A DNA stretch of 55,448 nt from NCBI GenBank assembly GCA_947460615.1, contig CANHHG010000005.1:1-55448 (forward strand), written 5' to 3'. This DNA is from Bacteroidota bacterium. Its GTDB lineage: Bacteria; Bacteroidota; Bacteroidia; Flavobacteriales; Flavobacteriaceae. The notes below the pieces were generated by a model, which saw only the letters and a program-made list of their open reading frames with translations, was not told the DNA's origin and searched no databases. Numbering within the stretch: position 1 is the stretch's first letter; each line of letters starts with the position of its first letter. This document shows, in pieces, positions 18,027 to 25,888 of this stretch. The translations under genes and the position numbers were made by a program.

Positions 18027-18365
18027 TTACCTGTGATACCAAGTATGAGTCCCTCCGGTAGCACAACATTTTGAGGCGCTTGGTGAGGTACCTGAGGTTA
18101 AATACACTTCTGCATCACATTTCCTGCAGGTATAATTATAATCCCCTGCTTTACCACAAAATTGAAAGTTGTGAGTTCCTGAAGAACTTTTACAACCGTT
18201 TTCCCATGGTGCAGAAGTTGCTTTTTTGGTTTTACAACAGGTGGAACATAAATACCAATTTTCGTCGCCAGCGGTTTTACTGTGTTTTTCTGATAAATTA
18301 TCGATTGTAAAAGAAGTGATTACAAAAGAGACCAATACGATAAATGGAACAAGTAGTTTTTTCAT
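18027..18365 (-). CDS. Small secreted Cys-rich protein with two zinc-ribbon-like repeats
   Basis: 112 residues from the ATG at 18365; an in-frame ATG at 18389 is less likely because the signal peptide begins directly at MKKLLVPFIVLVSFVITSF. The mature part holds two copies of one unit: Y-x-C-x2-C ... C-x4-G-T-H-x-[F/W]. Copy 1 uses Cys40, Cys43, Cys58 and His65; copy 2 uses Cys80, Cys83, Cys100 and His107. Three Cys plus one His per unit suggest metal binding, or disulphides given that the protein is exported. I do not recognise the family. Single gene with its own terminator. Confidence 0.75.
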   Translation of the reverse strand: MKKLLVPFIVLVSFVITSFTIDNLSEKHSKTAGDENWYLCSTCCKTKKATSAPWENGCKSSSGTHNFQFCGKAGDYNYTCRKCDAEVYLTSGTSPSASKCCATGGTHTWYHR

Positions 18366-18572
18366 TTTATATAATTTTGATTCATTCAAAATTAAAAAAA
18401 TAATTGAACTAAAATCAAAATCTTCAATAAAAAAAAAGATGATTTAGTTAACGTATATGATTCGTTATTAAACGTTTAATTCTATTCCGCCCTCTTTATT
18501 ATCTTGTTGCTTAAATAATAAAATTGGCAAATCATCGTTAATTCAAAATATAGAAATTTAAATTAATCTATT

Positions 18573-19202
18573 ATGATAAGAATTAAAATTTACAGTTTGG
18601 TTATTGTTGTATTTCTGATATTCAGCAACAGCATTTGGGCTCAAAAAGAAGTCAAAATTGGAAGTCAAACCTGGATGGGCGCGAATTTAGATGCCCATAA
18701 GTTCCGAAATGGAGACCTAATTCTACAAGCGCAAACAAATGATGAATGGGAAAAGGCAGGCTTTGAAAAACTACCCGCTTGGTGTTATTATGAAATGGAT
18801 ACTAAAAACGGAAAAATTTATGGAAAGCTTTACAATCGTTTTGCTTTGTATGACCCAAGAGGTTTGGCTCCAAAAGGGTGGCGAATTCCAAGTGATGTTG
18901 ACTGGGAAAACTTAATTAAAGAATTAGGAGGAGCCTCAGTTGCGGGTGCCAAATTAAAGTCGGCTACCGCTTGGGGGGAAGAAAAAAAACTAGACGATGC
19001 GTTTGGATTTAATGCTTTGCCTGGCGGATGGCGTGATGTAGGATTTGGCGGATTGGAAGATTCTTGTACTTGGTGGTCTAAAAATTCCGAAACCTTAGAA
19101 GAAGATACCCGTTATTATAATCTTTATAAAGGCACTGACGATTTGATGAATTATTCTACCAGTTGGATAATGGGCTATTTTGTTCGATGTATAAGAGAAT
19201 AA
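18573..19202 (+). CDS. FISUMP-domain exported protein
   Basis: 209 residues with a signal peptide (cut before QKEVKIG). The rest is one Fibrobacter succinogenes major paralogous (FISUMP) domain: VKIGSQTWMGANLDAHKF at the start, PAWCYYEMD, YGKLYNRFAL, GLAPKGWRIPSDVDW, FNALPGGWRD, and the closing YFVRCIRE. The fold is C-type-lectin-like; members are exported and their function is generally unknown. A second copy, more than 1 kb away on the other strand (20288-20941), is clearly related. Single gene. Confidence 0.85.
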   Translation: MIRIKIYSLVIVVFLIFSNSIWAQKEVKIGSQTWMGANLDAHKFRNGDLILQAQTNDEWEKAGFEKLPAWCYYEMDTKNGKIYGKLYNRFALYDPRGLAPKGWRIPSDVDWENLIKELGGASVAGAKLKSATAWGEEKKLDDAFGFNALPGGWRDVGFGGLEDSCTWWSKNSETLEEDTRYYNLYKGTDDLMNYSTSWIMGYFVRCIRE

Positions 19203-19208
19203 CGGTAA

Positions 19209-19607
19209 TCAATAATACATTTGCAATATAATCTCAAATTCACCATTATAGCGATCTAAAAACACCATAAATTGAGGTTTTACTAGTTTATTTTGACCTT
19301 CATAGTTGTTTGTATTTCCCTTTCTATTAGAAGTGGATTTGAAGACTACCTTGGTGCTATAATAATCGGGATTTTCTAATTTGTCATAGACTTCTTTGGT
19401 AACCCAAATAACTTCTTCAGGCTTAACGCCACACTCAATGATACATTCATTTAATATCGTTTTTTCATCATCATTTAGTTTTTCGAAAACCTCGGGTTTC
19501 ATTCCGCCAGCATAACGAAGATTATTACTTTCAGCATTATAAAAAACTTGGGTATAACTGCATTGAACTACTGCTAATAATAATAAGGTTAAAAGGGCTT
19601 TTTTCAT
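19209..19607 (-). CDS. Small exported protein, unknown function
   Basis: 132 residues; signal peptide MKKALLTLLLLAVVQCSYT, cut before QVFYNAES. No family recognised. The mature part contains CIIECG (a closely spaced Cys pair) and a basic, Asn-rich stretch around KSTSNRKGNTNNYEG. It converges on the FISUMP gene, with 6 bp between the stops and no terminator between them. Confidence 0.6.
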   Translation of the reverse strand: MKKALLTLLLLAVVQCSYTQVFYNAESNNLRYAGGMKPEVFEKLNDDEKTILNECIIECGVKPEEVIWVTKEVYDKLENPDYYSTKVVFKSTSNRKGNTNNYEGQNKLVKPQFMVFLDRYNGEFEIILQMYY

Positions 19608-19780
19608 TTGATAGAAATTAACATATTACGAATATATAGAAAATTTATGAAAACAAAAAACACCTTGTCTTTCTGTATTCTTTTTATCCGATGAATGAAC
19701 AATTGGCATACTTTATTAAATAATAGTATCCTTTTTTATATATTTGAAAAACTTTTTGAAACCTAAAAAAATAAATTAAA

Positions 19781-20179
19781 ATGAAAAAAATGAAAAATAT
19801 TGTTAGTCTTATTCTTATACTAATTACTAGTATTGCTTATTCTCAAAAGCTTGGAGAGAAAAAAACATTGACTCTTAAACTAATAAGTTATGAATGCGGA
19901 GATAATTGCTATATCTCTTTTAAAGATGTTGAAAAAGGAAGTGAATATGATTTTCATAATGTAGATAAGAAAATTAAAGACAATAACATAATTGATAAAA
20001 TACAAGAGGAGTATTATGTTGCTGAGGATACGGGTGGTAGTTTTAAATCAATAGGAAAGCTTTATACTGCTGTGGTTGAATATAAATTAATCCAAGATTA
20101 TGAAGAGACTGAAAATGGACCAAAGTATAAAGGGAAAAAAATAAAAAAATGGATGATCATTAGTCTTAAAAACAAATAA
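19781..20179 (+). CDS. Small exported protein, unknown function
   Basis: 132 residues; signal peptide MKKMKNIVSLILILITSIAYS, cut before QKLGEKK. The mature part is Lys-rich with one Cys pair (ECGDNCYISF) that could form a disulphide, and ends in a basic segment (KGKKIKKWMIISLKNK). No family recognised. Followed by a strong terminator, so expressed alone. Confidence 0.6.
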   Translation: MKKMKNIVSLILILITSIAYSQKLGEKKTLTLKLISYECGDNCYISFKDVEKGSEYDFHNVDKKIKDNNIIDKIQEEYYVAEDTGGSFKSIGKLYTAVVEYKLIQDYEETENGPKYKGKKIKKWMIISLKNK

Positions 20180-20182
20180 AAT

Positions 20183-20212
20183 AAAAAGCCTTACATTTCT
20201 GTAAGGCTTTTT
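20183..20212. terminator. Bidirectional terminator
   Basis: 13-bp perfect stem (20183-20195 and 20200-20212; core AGCCTTACA/TGTAAGGCT) with a TTTC loop, A-rich before and T-rich after. It serves the plus-strand gene ending at 20179 and could also stop the converging FISUMP transcript. Confidence 0.9.
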
Positions 20213-20287
20213 TATTCGTTCCAGTTGGAATCTTTTTTCCTAAATTAACAAAATTAGGGTGTATTAGGATTAAAAATAATAATCCAT

Positions 20288-20941
20288 TCAATTTTTTATA
20301 CATCGTACTGAATATCCAACTCCCCAATCAATTCTGCCCCAAGTTAATTCGGAATTATTTTCAGATAAATAACGTGTGTTTGATTCTTTAAATTTAATAT
20401 CATCTTCTCCTTCTGGAAGTGCCCAATAATAACAATCAACGTTTAACTGCATAAAATTTCCTTCTCCATAACGAAAACCACCCGGAAGGGCAGAAAACCC
20501 TGTTGAATTAGAACATAATCCTTTTTTCCAACCGGTTTTACTTTTTAATTTTTCACCAGCACTTTCTTTTCCAAGAAATTTTTCAAGCTGACCCCATTCA
20601 TCATGTGTTGGAATATGCCAACCCTTTGGTGCCAATCCTCTTTTATCTAATAGTGCGTATGCGTTATATAATTTACCTAGTTTTAATCCATTTTTTGGGT
20701 CATTATTATAATAACACCATGCCGGCTTTTCGGCTAAACAATAATTAATCCATTCTTGGTCCGTTTTGGCTTCTTTTATAATATCGCCATTTGAAAATCT
20801 CTGTACATTCAAGTTTTCTCCCATCCATATTTGATCTCCAATTTTTATTTCATTTGGCGGAGATTGTAATTGATAATAATCAAATGCCAATGCGCCATAT
20901 AAAAATAAAATTAACAACGGGTAATAAAGTAGTTTTTTCAT
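20288..20941 (-). CDS. FISUMP-domain exported protein (second copy)
   Basis: 217 residues; a hydrophobic N-terminus (LLYYPLLILFLYGALAF) acts as signal or anchor. The FISUMP domain follows: IKIGDQIWMGENLNVQRF, PAWCYYNNDPKNG, LGKLYNAYALLD, GLAPKGWHIPTHDEW, FSALPGGFRYG, and the end GYSVRCIKN. It shares almost every conserved block with 18573-19202 but is different enough that the duplication is not recent. It starts 40 bp after the BspA-like gene's stop, so the two may be one transcription unit. Confidence 0.85.
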   Translation of the reverse strand: MKKLLYYPLLILFLYGALAFDYYQLQSPPNEIKIGDQIWMGENLNVQRFSNGDIIKEAKTDQEWINYCLAEKPAWCYYNNDPKNGLKLGKLYNAYALLDKRGLAPKGWHIPTHDEWGQLEKFLGKESAGEKLKSKTGWKKGLCSNSTGFSALPGGFRYGEGNFMQLNVDCYYWALPEGEDDIKFKESNTRYLSENNSELTWGRIDWGVGYSVRCIKN

Positions 20942-20981
20942 AATTTTTAATTTTAAGAACTGTTCGTATTAATTGTGTTAT

Positions 20982-22577
20982 TTACTCTTTTATAAACTTA
21001 GTTGCACTGTTGCCAGAAATTTTTAAGTAATAAATGCCTTTCGACAATTGCTCTACATTTATGGTGGTGTCAACTTCATTCAATTTCCCATTTAAAACCA
21101 CTCTTCCTAAACCATCAATTATAGTATATGTTTGATTGATAAAATTGTGGTCTGTTTTTAAATTTAAGATACTTAAAACTGGATTAGGATATAGTTTTAA
21201 ACTATTTGTCTCAAATTCTTCTGCGTCTAAACTTGAACAATCAAGACCGCCATCTGTGATAGTCCATCCATAAGTGCTTATTATAGAGCTTCGAGCTGAA
21301 GCACCATTACAATATTTAGAATTACCACCCGAAAAAACTACATTTGGTTTTAAAGGCGTTTCATTTGGACTTATTGTAGACCAACCTATTAATAAGTCAT
21401 CATAATTAGCGGTAGAAAGTTGAGCGCCTGTAAACATAGACGTCATATTAGTCACATTCCCTACATTCCAAGAACCAATTGGTTGGTTAAAGGAAGAAGC
21501 GCCATAAAACATAGCCTCCATATTAGTCAAATTACCAACATTCCAAGAATTAATAGGTTGGTTGAAAGTGGTCGCGCTTCGAAACATAAGAGTCATATTG
21601 GTTACATTACTTACATTCCAAGAACCAATTGGTTGGTTAAATGCGGTAGCAAAAAAAAACATATATCCCATGTTAGTCACATTACTCACATTCCAAGAAC
21701 TAATTGATTGATTAAACGGAGTGCTTTCAAACAAACTATCCATATTAGTTACATTCCCTACATTCCAGGAACCTATAGGTTGGTTAAAGACTGAAGCGCC
21801 TTCAAACAAACTGCCCATATTAGTAACATTAGCAACATTCCAAGAACCAATAGGTTGGTTGAAGGAGATAGCATTATAAAACATAGCACACATATTTATG
21901 ACATTCCTGACATTCCAAGATCCAATTGGTTGGTTATAACTGGTCGAACCACTAAACATACCATACATGCTAGTTACATTACTAACATCCCAAGAATTAA
22001 TGTTTTGATTAAAGTTTGTAGTATTACAAAACATATTTTGCATATTAGTCACATTAATCACATTCCAAGAACCTATAGGCTGGTTAAAAAAAGAAGCTCC
22101 ATAAAACATCTGAGACATATTATTCACATTGCTCACATTCCAATTTCCAATAGGTTGGTTAAATGTAGTTGCGCCTTGAAACATAACACTCATATTGGTG
22201 ACATTACTCACATCCCAAGAACTGATTGGTTGATTAAATGAGGAAGCCAAATAAAATAACTGAGTCATATCAGTTACAAGAGTGGTTACTATATTATTAA
22301 AAGGAATTGGGGTTGTTGTACTTGGCCTTGTAAAATAAGTTATTCCTGATTGAATGTTTTTAGCATAATCTGTAATATTAATTTTAGTTGAATTGTTTAC
22401 AATAGCAAACCATTCCATTCCTGTTCCTCTTGGGTTGGCTTGAACAAAATAGGGAGATGGAACTGTAGTGCCAGTCCATTTAACAGTTACCCCATTGGTA
22501 TCTAACACCACGGTTTGTGATTGGATAGTTTGAGCGGTTAAAAACAACAAAATGATTAAAAGTGATATTTTTTTCAT
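20982..22577 (-). CDS. BspA-like LRR (DUF285) surface protein with T9SS sorting domain
   Basis: 531 residues: signal peptide (cut before QTVVLDTNG), an N-terminal domain (about 21-113), then 11 tandem 25-residue DUF285 units (residues 114-387) of form FNQPIGSWNVSNVTNM, one of them shortened to 24. Then a capping segment (LIGWSTISPN, typical of DUF285 ends) and a C-terminal type-A T9SS sorting domain from about residue 455 (LKLYPNPVLSILNL to KGIYYLKISGNSATKFIKE). It should cross the outer membrane by T9SS and be attached or released at the surface, where BspA-type repeats in other bacteria bind host or matrix proteins. Probably co-transcribed with the FISUMP gene. Confidence 0.92.
   Translation of the reverse strand: MKKISLLIILLFLTAQTIQSQTVVLDTNGVTVKWTGTTVPSPYFVQANPRGTGMEWFAIVNNSTKINITDYAKNIQSGITYFTRPSTTTPIPFNNIVTTLVTDMTQLFYLASSFNQPISSWDVSNVTNMSVMFQGATTFNQPIGNWNVSNVNNMSQMFYGASFFNQPIGSWNVINVTNMQNMFCNTTNFNQNINSWDVSNVTSMYGMFSGSTSYNQPIGSWNVRNVINMCAMFYNAISFNQPIGSWNVANVTNMGSLFEGASVFNQPIGSWNVGNVTNMDSLFESTPFNQSISSWNVSNVTNMGYMFFFATAFNQPIGSWNVSNVTNMTLMFRSATTFNQPINSWNVGNLTNMEAMFYGASSFNQPIGSWNVGNVTNMTSMFTGAQLSTANYDDLLIGWSTISPNETPLKPNVVFSGGNSKYCNGASARSSIISTYGWTITDGGLDCSSLDAEEFETNSLKLYPNPVLSILNLKTDHNFINQTYTIIDGLGRVVLNGKLNEVDTTINVEQLSKGIYYLKISGNSATKFIKE
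21417..22238. repeat. Tandem 75-bp coding repeats (11 units)
   Basis: DNA of the 11 DUF285 units. Ten are 75 bp and one is 72 bp (the shortened unit); units differ mainly in the last third. Similarity is high enough for unequal recombination. Confidence 0.9.
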
Positions 22578-22724
22578 AATTAATATTTTCTCAAATATAA
22601 CTTAATTATAATAAATTAAAATTAACATTTAGTTTACGTAATGTTGTAGTTATTAAACGTTATAATTATTGTATTATATTATGCATAATTACTAATTTTG
22701 CTATGTGTATCACTGTAGTATATA

Positions 22725-22747
22725 AAAAAGCAACTGTTTAGGTTGCT
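22725..22747 (-). terminator. Probable terminator of the TPR gene
   Basis: AGCAAC (22729-22734) pairs with GTTGCT (22742-22747); six A before it (plus strand) give a T tract in the minus direction, 14 bp after the stop codon. Short stem, so moderate confidence. Confidence 0.6.
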
Positions 22748-22761
22748 CTTGGTGTTGATGT

Positions 22762-23472
22762 TTATTTTTTATTGCAATTTTTATTTATCATTTCTAAAGC
22801 TTCTTGACTTCCTAATACTTTTGCCTTATTGAAATCTAAACAAGCACTTTCACTTTGATTTAGCTTTAATTTATAAAGACCTCTGTAATAATAAGCATCA
22901 ATAAAATTAGGACTTAATTCTATTGCTTTAGAGATATCTGCTATTGCTCCTTGATAGTCTTGTAAATTACGTTTAGAATCACCTCTGTTGTAATAAGCAT
23001 AAGCACCATTAGGATTTATTTCTATAGCTTTAGAGTAATCTGCTATAGACCCTTGATAGTCTTTTATATGAGTTTTAGATAAACCTCTATATACATAAGC
23101 TTCATCATAATTAGGATTTATTTCTATTGCTTTAGAGTAATCTGCTATAGACCCTTGATAGTCTTGTAAATCACGTTTAGATAAACCTCTGTATACATAA
23201 GCATCACTATAATTAGGATTTATTTCTATTGCTTTAGAGTAATCTGCTATAGACCCTTGATAGTCTTTTAATTTAGCTTTAGAATGACCTCTGTTTACAT
23301 AAGCCTGACTATCATTAGGACTTAATTCTATTGCTTTAGAGAAATCTGCTATTGCTCCTTGATAGTCATGTAAATAATCTTTATAATTACCACTTATAAT
23401 ATACTCCTCTGCCGTTTGACAATAAGATAAAGACGTTACAAATACTATAACAATTATAAATAATTTTTTCAT
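22762..23472 (-). CDS. Exported TPR-repeat protein
   Basis: 236 residues: signal peptide (MKKLFIIVIVFVTSLSYC, then QTAEEY) and six 34-residue TPR units, e.g. DYQGSIADYSKAIEINPN. The middle four are almost identical at the protein and DNA level. The last unit is divergent (ACLDFNKAKVLGSQEALEMI) and ends with a Cys near the C-terminus. TPR units of this kind mediate protein-protein binding; here in the periplasm or at the surface. It starts 9 bp after the membrane-protein gene's stop, which suggests a two-gene operon. Confidence 0.88.
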   Translation of the reverse strand: MKKLFIIVIVFVTSLSYCQTAEEYIISGNYKDYLHDYQGAIADFSKAIELSPNDSQAYVNRGHSKAKLKDYQGSIADYSKAIEINPNYSDAYVYRGLSKRDLQDYQGSIADYSKAIEINPNYDEAYVYRGLSKTHIKDYQGSIADYSKAIEINPNGAYAYYNRGDSKRNLQDYQGAIADISKAIELSPNFIDAYYYRGLYKLKLNQSESACLDFNKAKVLGSQEALEMINKNCNKK

Positions 23473-23481
23473 AAAGATTGA

Positions 23482-23976
23482 TTAATCGTTTGAATCTTGT
23501 TTTTTGAAAATATAAAAATAAATTTTTCTTGTAATTATGAAGGAAATAATAATTGCTAAAGAAACTTCAATTAATGGCTGAAATAAAAAATTATCTTTAT
23601 AATATCTTATGAAATCAAACATAAAATTTAAAATAATACCAAAAATAATTAACGGAAATAAAATTAAACTAACATCACTAGAAAATGGATTTAACTTTCC
23701 AAATAAAATTCTTTTAAAAATGAAATAAGGGAGAGCTAAAGTACCCAAAGAAAGACCAAATGATGAAACAAAACTTATTACAAATCTCGCAAGCACTTCA
23801 TGATTGTTGTAATTATTGCTGTAATAAGTATTTATAGAAAAATATGCTACTAAAATTAGATACAATATTGTAAAAACTGCATCGAAGATTGCTTTATTTT
23901 TTTTCAGGTTCTTTTGTTTCCTTACCTCTTCTTTTATAGCAATAGAGGAAGTATCTTCATTATCTATATAATCCAT
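23482..23976 (-). CDS. Small membrane protein, four predicted TM segments
   Basis: 164 residues, no signal peptide. The charged N-terminus (EEVRKQKNLKKNKAIFD) is followed by four hydrophobic segments: AVFTILYLILVAYFSI, FVISFVSSFGLSLGTLALPYF, LILFPLIIFGIILNFMFDF and FQPLIEVSLAIIISFIIT. No family recognised. Upstream partner of the TPR gene (9 bp). Codon use is strongly A/T-ending, like its neighbours. Confidence 0.65.
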   Translation of the reverse strand: MDYIDNEDTSSIAIKEEVRKQKNLKKNKAIFDAVFTILYLILVAYFSINTYYSNNYNNHEVLARFVISFVSSFGLSLGTLALPYFIFKRILFGKLNPFSSDVSLILFPLIIFGIILNFMFDFIRYYKDNFLFQPLIEVSLAIIISFIITRKIYFYIFKKQDSND

Positions 23977-24016
23977 AACATTATTAAAAAAAATTAAACC
24001 TCCTTAACTTTTATAG

Positions 24017-24145
24017 TTACATCATTTTTTCAGCAATACTTTTCACAACATTTCCAGCTACTACTGAACCATCTACTCCTCTTGTAGTATTTGGATTATT
24101 TAAATAAACCAAAATTGTAAATTTAGGTTTATCACTTTGTAATAT
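24017..24145 (-). pseudogene. Remnant of a penicillin-binding-protein-like C-terminus
   Basis: An open stretch of about 42 codons reads ILQSDKPKFTILVYLNNPN, then RGVDGSVVAGNVVKSIAEKMM and stop. This resembles the end of class B transpeptidases (KPKYTVLV, dipeptide NP, GGSVAAPVFKEIAEK). An in-frame TAA cuts it upstream; the same frame then continues upstream as SKFHYETGM, with no start codon in good context. The catalytic SxxK, SxN and KTG motifs are absent. It looks like a decayed gene end; it fills most of the 339-bp gap at 23977-24315. Confidence 0.45.
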
Positions 24146-24274
24146 TTACATTCCCGTTTCGTAATGAAATTTAGACCTTTCAAGAGCGAAAAATATAGCA
24201 AACACTGTTTTTTTAACTATAAGATTTTAAATCTATTTCTGTTAATTAAACAAAAATAGCAAAAAACAATACAG

Positions 24275-24302
24275 TTCAAGATTCTATTAACCTAATTTAT
24301 TA
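24275..24302. repeat. Imperfect 28-bp direct repeat, copy A
   Basis: Matches 25039-25066 at 25 of 28 positions (both begin TTCAAGAT and end TTTATTA). The pair brackets the CAP-domain gene: this copy is 13 bp beyond its stop, the other 147 bp before its start. Confidence 0.6.
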
Positions 24303-24315
24303 AAACAATAAAATA

Positions 24316-24891
24316 CTATCCCTCTTTTTTTCTACGTACTTCAACAAAGTTAAATGTTACATAAATACCTCTAGATGTAATACCAACAGTACAAGCCGCT
24401 AATCCGGGTTTACCATGATTTTCAAAAGATGCGTATTGAGTTGCGTTGTGCATAAAAGATTTTTCCCAGCCTTTAATTGCTCTTTCCGCTAAATCATCAT
24501 AAGTTCCGTCAATGTTACCTGTCCAATAAGCGTTTTCATAAAGAGTCATTGAAGCCCCTGAACAAATACTCACAGATGTTTTAACACCAACCAATTTATC
24601 GGATTCGTTTGCAATTAACTGACGAACTCTTAATGAATCCCACATAGGTCTCATATCAGGATGAAAAAGTCTATCTACTTTAATCATTTTTTTCATTTGG
24701 TGTACCGTAATTTGCGAGTAGATGGTTTTAGACCAAAGCAAAGTTTCTACCCCTTTTAATTTCCGGTACTCATTTAATTTATCAAACAAGACCTTTTCAA
24801 AAAGTTTTTTATCAAAATTATTATAGTCAATAACTTGAGCATTAACTAAAGTAGTGATTAATACTAATAATATGGAAAATGCTTTTTTCAT
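24316..24891 (-). CDS. CAP (SCP/PR-1) domain exported protein
   Basis: 191 residues; signal peptide cut after LVNA (before QVIDYNN). The rest matches a CAP domain: LNEYRKLKGVETLLW at about 38-52, the first His-containing helix QITVHQMKKM, a second His in LFHPDMRPMW, the ENAYWTG block (Glu of the CAP site), the paired WEKSFMHNATQ (Trp and His), and the closing beta strands GLAACTVGITSRGIYVTFNF. Two Cys pairs could form disulphides. Bacterial CAP proteins are exported and mostly of unknown function. Bracketed by 28-bp direct repeats. Confidence 0.85.
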   Translation of the reverse strand: MKKAFSILLVLITTLVNAQVIDYNNFDKKLFEKVLFDKLNEYRKLKGVETLLWSKTIYSQITVHQMKKMIKVDRLFHPDMRPMWDSLRVRQLIANESDKLVGVKTSVSICSGASMTLYENAYWTGNIDGTYDDLAERAIKGWEKSFMHNATQYASFENHGKPGLAACTVGITSRGIYVTFNFVEVRRKKEG

Positions 24892-25038
24892 ACTTAATAT
24901 AATTTTTCAATTTTCTTATAACTGATTTTCTTATAATTGAAAACGAAAATATCGACTCAAAATTGTATGCTTTTATAATAGATAGTACTCCTGCTTAATT
25001 TGAATTTTAACCTCAAAACTAATTGGGAATAATAACAA

Positions 25039-25066
25039 TTCAAGATGCTATTACCCTAGTTTATTA
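25039..25066. repeat. Imperfect 28-bp direct repeat, copy B
   Basis: 25 of 28 identical to 24275-24302. It lies in the 295-bp gap between the CAP gene and the next gene, where I see no other structure apart from a tandem TTTTCTTATAA pair near 24910-24940. Confidence 0.6.
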
Positions 25067-25186
25067 CTAGTAAATAATAATTCAACAAATACATCGTTTA
25101 ATTAATTATAGTAAATCCAGAAATACACTACAATGATTTAAAATTACGTTTAAAAATAATTTTTATTAATTAAATAATTTTAAACA

Positions 25187-25570
25187 ATGAAAAAGCTATT
25201 TTTTCTTAGTATTTTATTTATTTCAAATTTATCATTTGGCCAAATGGCCATAAAAGCTGGAAATTATTATGAATACCACAAATTATGGAAACGAGATTCC
25301 GTATCGGTAAAAAAATTAATGGACAACTACAAATTAGATATCTCTAAATTGGAATACGTTAAATTTTTTGGAGATTTTGAATTAAGCAATAAGTTACACA
25401 CGAACTACTCTTACACAGCCTATATTTATAAGGTAGACAAGGATACTGGGGTTGTTAGTATGGATTCTATTCCTTACGAAAAAAAGACGCCAGCACCTAA
25501 TAAATACTTTATGGTTTATTGTTTTGATGATTTTACAAAAGGGAAAACCATCTATATAAAGGTGTTTTAA
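25187..25570 (+). CDS. Small exported protein, unknown function
   Basis: 127 residues; signal peptide MKKLFFLSILFISNLSFG, cut before QMAIKAG. The mature part is Tyr/Lys-rich (NYYEYHKLWKRD, NYSYTAYIYKVDKD) with one Cys near the end. No family recognised. It has its own terminator 54 bp downstream. Confidence 0.6.
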   Translation: MKKLFFLSILFISNLSFGQMAIKAGNYYEYHKLWKRDSVSVKKLMDNYKLDISKLEYVKFFGDFELSNKLHTNYSYTAYIYKVDKDTGVVSMDSIPYEKKTPAPNKYFMVYCFDDFTKGKTIYIKVF

Positions 25571-25623
25571 TACAATTTAAACTCAATTGTCTTTTTCAAA
25601 AAATCATTAATTAAACCTAACAA

Positions 25624-25657
25624 AAAAAGTTGAGCACGGTGTTATGCTCAACTTTTT
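25624..25657 (+). terminator. Terminator of the 25187-25570 gene
   Basis: 13-bp stem AAAAAGTTGAGCA/TGCTCAACTTTTT with an 8-nt loop and a T run. The right arm sequence GCTCAACTTTTT is repeated at once downstream (25658-25669), a small duplication. Confidence 0.85.
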
Positions 25658-25675
25658 GCTCAACTTTTTAATAAG

Positions 25676-25709
25676 AAACCCTTGTAAATACTGATACTTA
25701 CAAGGGTTT
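25676..25709 (-). terminator. Terminator downstream of the tRNA gene
   Basis: Perfect 12-bp stem (25676-25687 with 25698-25709; core ACCCTTGTAA), 10-nt loop, 2 bp beyond the encoded CCA on the minus strand. The following T tract is weak (TTTCTT). Confidence 0.65.
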
Positions 25710-25711
25710 TG

Positions 25712-25788
25712 TGGTGGTCCCACTTGGAATCGAACCAAGCACCTACTGATTATGAGTCAGTTGCTCTAACCGAATGAGCTATAGGACC
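25712..25788 (-). tRNA. tRNA with CAT anticodon (elongator Met or Ile2)
   Basis: The minus strand folds into a full cloverleaf: acceptor stem GGTCCTA with TGGGACC (one G-U), D arm AGCTCATTCGGTTAGAGC, anticodon arm CTGA-CTCATAA-TCAG (anticodon CAT), T arm CTTGG-TTCGATT-CCAAG, discriminator A and an encoded CCA (25712-25714). A CAT anticodon with this loop can be elongator methionine tRNA or the isoleucine tRNA modified to lysidine by TilS; the sequence alone does not let me choose. It is not an initiator tRNA, which would have a mismatched first acceptor pair and three G-C pairs before the anticodon loop. Confidence 0.95.
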
Positions 25789-25888
25789 TTTAACGAGGTG
25801 CAATATTACTACTATTTTTCATTCTCTGCAAATCTTTTTGAAAGGGATTCAGGTTTCCTTTTCGAATAAATACCAACCTTCAATCCAT

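Noticed and set aside
21420..22241. Two plus-strand open frames opposite the BspA-like gene with a repeated HISHI pattern
   Set aside because: Antisense images of the 75-bp repeats; the repeat pattern only makes sense in the minus-strand frame.
22762..23472. Regularly spaced identical repeats as a CRISPR array
   Set aside because: The ~102-bp period and open reading frame show a TPR-coding array, not direct repeats with unique spacers.
25676..25709. The tRNA-adjacent hairpin as an integrase attachment site
   Set aside because: No second copy of the tRNA 3' end and no integrase in the window; it fits a simple terminator.
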